DNA of 17,577 nucleotides, taken from assembly GCA_003164375.1 (NCBI GenBank), contig PLTE01000396.1, forward strand, positions 1-17,577, written 5' to 3'. A program made the translations under genes and the position numbers. The notes below the pieces were generated by a model. It was not told the origin of the DNA. It saw only the letters and a program-made list of their open reading frames with translations, and did not search any database. Of the stretch, positions 12,500 to 17,577 are shown piece by piece. This DNA comes from Hyphomicrobiales bacterium (GTDB lineage: Bacteria; Pseudomonadota; Alphaproteobacteria; Rhizobiales; Xanthobacteraceae). Positions within the stretch are counted from its first letter, which is position 1. Each line of letters opens with the position of its first letter.

Positions 12500-14602
12500 T
12501 TAGGCCGCGACGGCGGATTCCCGGAAGCTGCCCGCCGCCGCAAGTATTCTCACATCGCCAAAACCCGACGCCAGCAGGCGCTCGCGCGCCGACGTCGTCG
12601 CTGCGTTAGCCAAGGTGTCGGTCACCAAGACGGCATGCGGCGCGATCTCGGCGACACGCTCGATCTCCGGTCCAGCGACCGCCCCGGCGTCGACGACGAC
12701 GTGATCATAGCTGCGGGCCAATGCGTCGAAATTCGTCACCATGCCGGGCGACGCGAGTATGTCGGTCCGATCGATCGGCGCATGTCCCGCCGCGATAAGG
12801 TGCAGCGGCGAAAGCCTGTCCTTGGTGATGATGCTGCCGAAAGAGCCCTCGCCGCTGGCGAACTCCGCGAGTCCGCCGGCCGACGGTTCGTTCGATATCC
12901 CTCTGATCGCGGTGTCGCCCGACGCGAGCCCGACAAGGACGACCCGCGAATCCTCCGCAAGGGCGCGAGCGAGCCTGATCGCAGTCTTACTCGAGTTCAT
13001 CCCCGGCACGGCGCCGAACACGGCGAACTGCCGGCCAGCAGCGCCAGCACGGCGCAGATCATCGACAGCGGTCGCGATCGAGCCGTCGTCGAGACCGGAG
13101 ACGAAGGACGGCTCGCTTCGGCGCGGCTCGCTGACCATCGTGCTTACTCGCGGCGCGCCCCCGTCAGGCCCGAAGTGATCCCCTCGCATCGGGATAAAGC
13201 CCGGAGCGGCCAATATCTCCCTGGTCATGAGCCAGCCTGAACTCAGGATCAGGGTCGCGAATGTCGCGATCAGCACCGTCGGCAGCTTCTTCGGATAGGC
13301 CGGGATGTTGGATACAGTAGCGCGGGAAATCACGCGGGCGTCGGCGGGCGTCGAATTGAGCGTATCGCGCGACGTCGCCTCGCGGTATTTGGCCATATAG
13401 GATTCGAGAAGATCGCGCTGCGACTTGGCGTCCCGCTCGAGCCCTCGCAATTGCACATCCTTATCGTTGGTCCCGGCCGCCTGGTTCTTGAGCTGATCGA
13501 GTATCGCGATCTGCGAGTCCATGCGCGCAGCGGCGAGCTTGGCGTCGCTTTCGAGCGACCGCGCTGCCGCTTCCGCCGCGGCCCTGAGCTGGTTGTCGAG
13601 ATCCTCGATTTGCGCCTTCAATTCCTTGATGCGCGGATGATTGTCGAGCAGGGTCGACGATTGCTCGGCGAGCTGCGCTCGCAAGGTGACGCGCTGCTCG
13701 GCAAGCCGGCGGATAAGCTCCGAATTGAGTATGTCGGTGGACTCGATCGACTGGCCGGACCGCAGCATATCGCGGATCAGCTTGGCCTTGGCCTCGGCGT
13801 CGGCCTTTTGCGCGCGTGCCGCGGCAAGTTGCGTATTGACTTCGCTGAGCTGCTGCGTCGACAAAGTGGTGTTGTTGGCGCCCATCAGCAAGTTGGATTT
13901 AGCGCGGAAATCCTCGGCCTTGGCTTCGGCGTCTTCGACTTTCTGCCGCATCGAGTCGATCTGGCCGGCGAGCCATTGCCCCGCGCTCTGCGCCTGCTCC
14001 TGCTTCGCCTCACGCTGGCGCACCAGATAGGCGTCCGCAATGGCATTGGCGACCCGCGCGGCGAGTGCTGGGTCCTCGGAAAGAAAATCAATATTGATGA
14101 TCCGCGATTTTTCCACGGGCGTGACGGTGAGACGGTCGTAATAGGCTGTTAGTACACGTTCTTCCGGCGTCATACTCAACGGATCTTTGACGATGCCAAG
14201 AAGACCGAGCACGGCTTTGATCGGCGACACCCCTGTAAGAGCCGGATCGAATTCGGGGCGTTCGTTGAGTTTGAGTTGGCTGATCACTTCGCGGGCAAGA
14301 TCCCGCGACAGGATGATTTGGGCCTGGCTCGTCACCGCCTCCTCGTCGACGGTGGTGGTGCTGGCATCACGATCAGCATCCGGACGCAGGTAGACGTTGT
14401 CGCGGCCCTCGATGAAGACCCGCGATTCCGATGCGTATCGAGCGGTGACCAACTGGACGGCGATAAGCGCGAGCACCGCGACCAGAATCGTCGGGCGCAA
14501 CACCTGCCACTTCTTGCGCCACAACGTCGCGCCGAGCGCCGGCAGGTCCAGCTCGCCGTTGAGCGAACGCGCCGCCTGCGTCGACGGCGACGCCGTACGC
14601 AT
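12500..14602 (-). CDS. Wzz/GumC-like polysaccharide co-polymerase with degenerate BY-kinase domain
   Basis: A 700-residue inner-membrane protein. The Wzz domain covers about 18-110 with TM1 at 36-53. Long periplasmic coiled coil spans about 195-405 (including QLSEVNTQLAAARAQKADAE). A proline motif NIPAYPKKLP (432-441) is followed by TM2 (441-462). The cytosolic C-terminus (about 500-690) is laid out like a BY-kinase/ParA domain but decayed. The Walker A position reads GAVPGMNSSKT (530-540) without GK, the A' position is VVLVGLASGD (554-563) without its usual acidic residues, and only VVVDAG (635-640) recalls Walker B. There is no tyrosine cluster at the C-terminus. It should set chain length and couple export without kinase activity. 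ATG 14602 follows AGGAGGAG after eight bases; the open frame reaches 14647. Confidence 0.9.
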   Translation of the reverse strand: MRTASPSTQAARSLNGELDLPALGATLWRKKWQVLRPTILVAVLALIAVQLVTARYASESRVFIEGRDNVYLRPDADRDASTTTVDEEAVTSQAQIILSRDLAREVISQLKLNERPEFDPALTGVSPIKAVLGLLGIVKDPLSMTPEERVLTAYYDRLTVTPVEKSRIINIDFLSEDPALAARVANAIADAYLVRQREAKQEQAQSAGQWLAGQIDSMRQKVEDAEAKAEDFRAKSNLLMGANNTTLSTQQLSEVNTQLAAARAQKADAEAKAKLIRDMLRSGQSIESTDILNSELIRRLAEQRVTLRAQLAEQSSTLLDNHPRIKELKAQIEDLDNQLRAAAEAAARSLESDAKLAAARMDSQIAILDQLKNQAAGTNDKDVQLRGLERDAKSQRDLLESYMAKYREATSRDTLNSTPADARVISRATVSNIPAYPKKLPTVLIATFATLILSSGWLMTREILAAPGFIPMRGDHFGPDGGAPRVSTMVSEPRRSEPSFVSGLDDGSIATAVDDLRRAGAAGRQFAVFGAVPGMNSSKTAIRLARALAEDSRVVLVGLASGDTAIRGISNEPSAGGLAEFASGEGSFGSIITKDRLSPLHLIAAGHAPIDRTDILASPGMVTNFDALARSYDHVVVDAGAVAGPEIERVAEIAPHAVLVTDTLANAATTSARERLLASGFGDVRILAAAGSFRESAVAA

Positions 14603-14772
14603 TGCGAAACTCCTCCTAACAAACTGACCAACTGAACCCAGAGCCATGGCTGATCACAAACCATTAAGGTTGCTATCCGGTTAAAGCGGCCATGCGCGTC
14701 TCCATCTGCCGCGCGTGAGGCTTTATTAACCTCCGTAGGTCCTCAATCCCGTTTAATTCCTCGACGCCAAGC

Positions 14773-14798
14773 TTAGCTGCCAAGTCTAGCTGCCGAGT
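14773..14798. repeat. imperfect 13-base tandem repeat upstream of the GT gene
   Basis: TTAGCTGCCAAGT and CTAGCTGCCGAGT stand head to tail with two mismatches, flanked by CCAAGCTT on both sides (about 14767 and 14803). The block lies in the 234-base gap between the divergent Wzz-like and glycosyltransferase starts. It could be a regulator site or a chance duplication. Confidence 0.4.
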
Positions 14799-14836
14799 TT
14801 GAGCCAAGCTTCGAAATCGATTCTAAGGATCCGGCC

Positions 14837-16090
14837 ATGGGTGATCTGCGGCCTCTCAATTCGACCTTCGGCCGCCTGGCATTCGGCCGCGCCGCGCCGA
14901 TCGGTGCGGTGACCCGCGCGCCCGCGTCCGAATATCTTCCGGCAGCCTTGGCCCCGACTAGCCTCAAGATTTTGCATATTCTGCGGGCCCCGCTCGGCGG
15001 TCTATTCCGGCACGTGGTGGACGTGGCGCAAGGACAGGTCGAGCGCGGGCACCGCGTCGGCCTCATCGTCGATTCGACGACCGGCGGCGCGCGCGCCGAC
15101 GCCATGCTGGCGGAACTTTCGCCGCGGCTTGCGCTCGGCATCGAGCGTGTCCCGATCACGCGGGAACTGCACTGGCGTGACGTCAATGCGCTGTGGCGCA
15201 TCTCCCGGCGGGTCAAGGCGCTGGCTCCAGACGTGCTTCATGGCCATGGCGCCAAGGGAGCAGCCCTAGCTCGGCTGACCTTGAGCGCCCCGCATGCGAT
15301 TCGCGCCTATACGCCGCATGGCGGCTCGCTGGTTTATTGTCCCGGCACATTGAACGGCGGCTTTTATCGATCGCTGGAGCGGCTGTTAAACCCCCTCACC
15401 GATCTGTTTCTGTTCGAAAGCAGTTACATCGCCGACCTGTATCGCGCCGTGATCGGCCCGCCGCGGGCGATGGTGCGCGTCGTGCGCAACGGCATCGCCG
15501 AGTCCGAGTTCGAGCCTGTCGTGCCCAGACCCGACGCGACGGATATCGTGTGTGTGGGCGAGTTACGTCCGGTCAAGGCGATCGACGTCCTCATCGAAGC
15601 GCTTGCCGTTCTGCGTCAATCAGGCCGAAGCGTGAGTGCGACGATTGCCGGGGAAGGACCCGAAGCGGCGAAACTTCAGGCGCAGGCGGCTCGGCTCGGC
15701 GTCGCCGATCAAGTGCGCTTTATCGGCCACTGTCCGGCCCGCAGCGCCTTTACCATGGGACGAATGCTGGTCATACCGTCGCGCGCCGAGTCGCTGCCCT
15801 ATGTGGTGCTGGAGGCCGCGGCCGCCGAACTTCCAATCATCGCCACCGACGTCGGCGGCGTCCCGGAAATTTTCGGACCGCAGGCGGCTCAGCTTATCCC
15901 TGCCGACGACAGTGCAGCCCTGATCGGGGCGATCACGGCGGCAATCGACGATCCGGCGGCAATGCAGCGTGGGGCGCAGGCACTCAAGACGCGAGTTCAC
16001 AGCGAATTCTCCGTGAGCACGATGGTCGAGTGCAACCTCGCCGCCTATCGGGAAGCGATTGCCGAACGGAAACTTGCGCAGTCCGCATAA
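14837..16090 (+). CDS. GT4-family glycosyltransferase
   Basis: A 417-residue cytosolic or membrane-associated GT-B enzyme that would add a sugar from a nucleotide donor to the lipid-linked exopolysaccharide repeat. After a 42-residue unremarkable N-terminus, LKILHILRAPLGGLFRHV (43-60) is the GT4 acceptor-side glycine motif. HGHGAKGAALARL and YTPHGG line the cleft. VCVGELRPVKAIDVLIEAL (238-256) opens the donor domain. The E-x7-E pair is Glu318 and Glu326 in AESLPYVVLEA, followed by IIATDVGGVPEIF. Retaining chemistry is typical of the family; sugar and acceptor are not readable. A ribosome binding site, AAGGAT, lies upstream of the ATG. It is divergent from the Wzz-like gene and 90 bases before the initiating transferase, so probably co-transcribed with it. 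Confidence 0.93.
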   Translation: MGDLRPLNSTFGRLAFGRAAPIGAVTRAPASEYLPAALAPTSLKILHILRAPLGGLFRHVVDVAQGQVERGHRVGLIVDSTTGGARADAMLAELSPRLALGIERVPITRELHWRDVNALWRISRRVKALAPDVLHGHGAKGAALARLTLSAPHAIRAYTPHGGSLVYCPGTLNGGFYRSLERLLNPLTDLFLFESSYIADLYRAVIGPPRAMVRVVRNGIAESEFEPVVPRPDATDIVCVGELRPVKAIDVLIEALAVLRQSGRSVSATIAGEGPEAAKLQAQAARLGVADQVRFIGHCPARSAFTMGRMLVIPSRAESLPYVVLEAAAAELPIIATDVGGVPEIFGPQAAQLIPADDSAALIGAITAAIDDPAAMQRGAQALKTRVHSEFSVSTMVECNLAAYREAIAERKLAQSA

Positions 16091-16180
16091 CCAATTTTTG
16101 AAGATTGTTCACTATGTTGGCGGCCTAATGCCGGGTCGGCTTCGGGCGACCGATCGCAGGCCGGGAGGCCTTTGGTAACT

Positions 16181-17577
16181 ATGTCAGGTCCCGAACACTC
16201 TACGCTTTTTGAGGCCGCGTCGGTTTCATCGGTCGTCAAAGCAATGCCGCGATCAGGCCCGAAAAAGCCGGTGCCGCACGCGCTATCAGCCGCCGCGCTT
16301 GCGGTCGCCGCGCAGCGATTCAAGCAGGCCTATTCGCCGATCGTGCTCGCGGGCATCGTGCGCGGCGTCGAAGTCGTCCTGGTCGCGACGGTCGGGATAG
16401 CGTTGTATCTATGGTACGTCGTGCCGGTCGCCGGCTTTGCCCGCTCTTACCTCGGCGTCATCGCCGGCATCTCACTGCTCTCGATGCTGGCATTTCAAAC
16501 CGCCGACATTTATCAGGTACAGGCTTTCCGAGGCCATGAAAAACAATACATGCGGCTCGCCTCGGCGTGGTCGGTGGTGTTTCTACTCACCATCGCGGCG
16601 TCGTTTTTCGCCAAAGCCGGCGACCAGTTTTCCCGGCTCTGGCTGGGCAGCTTCTACGTCGTCGGACTGATCACACTGCTTGCGTTTCGGCGCGCGCTAT
16701 TCCTGTTGGTGCGCCGTTGGACGCGGCAGGGCCGGCTCGACCGCCGCACCGTCGTGGTCGGAGCGGGCGGCGGCGGCGACGCGTTGATCGGCGCTCTGGC
16801 GGCGCAACGCGATTCCGACGTGCGCATTATCGGCGTGTTCGACGATCGCGGCGACGAGCGCAGCGCGGTCGCCTCCGACGGGGTGCCGAAGCTTGGTACG
16901 GTCGACGACCTCGTCGAGTTCGCCCGCCACACGCGGGTCGATCTCGTCATTTTTTCGCTGCCGATCTCGGCAGAAGGCCGCATCCTGCAGATGCTGAAAA
17001 AGCTCTGGGTGCTCCCGCTCGATATTCGGCTTGCCGCGCACAACAATAAACTGCGGTTTCGCCCGCGCTCCTATTCGTACATCGGCAATCTTCCCGTGCT
17101 CGACATTTTCGACCGGCCGATCGCGGACTGGGACGTCGTCATGAAATGGCTGTTCGACAAGATCATCGGCTCGCTCATCTTGATCTGCGTTGCGCCGATC
17201 ATGTTGGTGATTGCGCTTGCCATCAAGATCGACAGCAAAGGACCAGTGTTCTTCAAACAGCGGCGCTACGGGTTCAACAACGAACTTGTCGAAATCTATA
17301 AGTTCCGCTCGATGTATACCGAAGACACCGACGCGAACGCGAGCAAACTCGTCACCAAGGGCGATCCGCGCGTGACCCGCGTCGGCCGTTTCATTCGTAA
17401 GACCAGCCTTGACGAGCTGCCGCAGCTTTTCAACGTCGTCTTCACCGGCAATTTGTCGCTGGTCGGGCCGCGACCGCATGCCATCCAGGCCAAGGCGGAC
17501 AATCATCTTTACGATGAAGCAGTCGACGGCTATTTCGCGCGCCATCGGGTGAAACCGGGCATCACCGGCTGGGCGCA
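16181..17577 (+). CDS. polyprenyl-phosphate sugar-1-phosphate transferase, WcaJ/ExoY type (3' partial)
   Basis: An open frame from ATG 16181 to the window end gives 465 residues of an exopolysaccharide-initiating transferase. It moves a sugar-1-phosphate, often glucose-1-P, from a UDP-sugar to undecaprenyl phosphate. Four hydrophobic segments (about 55-82, 88-105, 128-145, 153-176) precede a Rossmann-like CoA_binding_3 domain with TVVVGAGGGGDAL (190-202). A further membrane helix at about 326-349 leads into the catalytic part: KGPVFFKQRRYG (353-364), EIYKFRSMYTE (371-381), DPRVTRVGRFIRKTSLDELPQLFNV (395-419) and GNLSLVGPRPH (423-433). The last residues, VKPGITGWA, are the family's near-terminal motif, so only a short C-terminus is missing. 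GGGAGG (16163-16168) lies 12 bases before the ATG, a little far. An ATG at 16244 is an alternative. Confidence 0.95.
   Translation, partial: MSGPEHSTLFEAASVSSVVKAMPRSGPKKPVPHALSAAALAVAAQRFKQAYSPIVLAGIVRGVEVVLVATVGIALYLWYVVPVAGFARSYLGVIAGISLLSMLAFQTADIYQVQAFRGHEKQYMRLASAWSVVFLLTIAASFFAKAGDQFSRLWLGSFYVVGLITLLAFRRALFLLVRRWTRQGRLDRRTVVVGAGGGGDALIGALAAQRDSDVRIIGVFDDRGDERSAVASDGVPKLGTVDDLVEFARHTRVDLVIFSLPISAEGRILQMLKKLWVLPLDIRLAAHNNKLRFRPRSYSYIGNLPVLDIFDRPIADWDVVMKWLFDKIIGSLILICVAPIMLVIALAIKIDSKGPVFFKQRRYGFNNELVEIYKFRSMYTEDTDANASKLVTKGDPRVTRVGRFIRKTSLDELPQLFNVVFTGNLSLVGPRPHAIQAKADNHLYDEAVDGYFARHRVKPGITGWA

Noticed and set aside
13451..14152. 233-codon + strand frame opposite the Wzz-like gene
   Set aside because: An antisense shadow of the Ala/Glu/Gln-rich coiled coil, reading as Leu/Gly/Arg-rich sequence without motifs.
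1..17577. CRISPR arrays, tRNA genes, insertion sequences or prophage genes
   Set aside because: No regularly spaced repeats, cloverleaf-like sequences, transposase motifs or phage genes were recognised on either strand.

Overview
The window looks like a chromosomal piece of a GC-rich alphaproteobacterium of the order Hyphomicrobiales (Rhizobiales), probably near the Bradyrhizobium/Pseudolabrys/Xanthobacteraceae group. This rests on remembered family resemblance: a glnB-glnA pair with a sigma-54 promoter, rplM-rpsI overlapping by one base, a DUF2842 gene divergent from a COX15-type ctaA, an ECH / CoA-binding / MetY gene order, and a rhizobial-type exopolysaccharide locus. No database search was possible.

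Left part (1-6100), nitrogen control and housekeeping. The window opens inside the N-terminal epimerase domain of an NAD(P)HX repair enzyme (- strand). Next come a 269-base regulatory region with a near-consensus -24/-12 promoter, glnB (PII) and glnA (glutamine synthetase I), closed by a strong intrinsic terminator. Converging on glnA is a membrane diguanylate cyclase with intact GGEEF and I-site. A 409-base AT-rich intergenic region separates it from a divergent CmcJ/NvfI-family oxidoreductase. That gene converges on rplM-rpsI across a palindromic element.

Middle part (6098-11314), thioester and sulfur metabolism plus haem A. A PaaI-type hotdog thioesterase is divergent from an ECHDC3-type crotonase that lacks both catalytic glutamates of true enoyl-CoA hydratases. 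A CoA-binding Rossmann protein, a tiny exported four-cysteine protein and an O-acetylhomoserine sulfhydrylase (MetY) follow on the same strand. MetY and ctaA converge on a second palindromic element. DUF2842 is divergent from ctaA.

Right part (11315-17577), the edge of an exopolysaccharide locus. A NodB-type polysaccharide deacetylase and a Wzz/GumC-like co-polymerase lie on the - strand. The co-polymerase carries a decayed BY-kinase-like domain with no tyrosine tail. Divergent from them are a GT4 glycosyltransferase and a polyprenyl-phosphate sugar-1-phosphate transferase that is cut by the window end. Together they would load the first sugar on undecaprenyl phosphate, extend the repeat unit, control chain length and export, and trim acetyl groups. 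The flippase, polymerase and outer-membrane channel are not in view and may lie to the right.

No tRNA, rRNA, CRISPR array, insertion sequence or prophage gene was seen. I do not see a wholly new system. The most unusual items are the pseudokinase-like co-polymerase, the Glu-less crotonase, the orphan CmcJ/NvfI oxidoreductase and the two dispersed palindromes at convergent gene ends.
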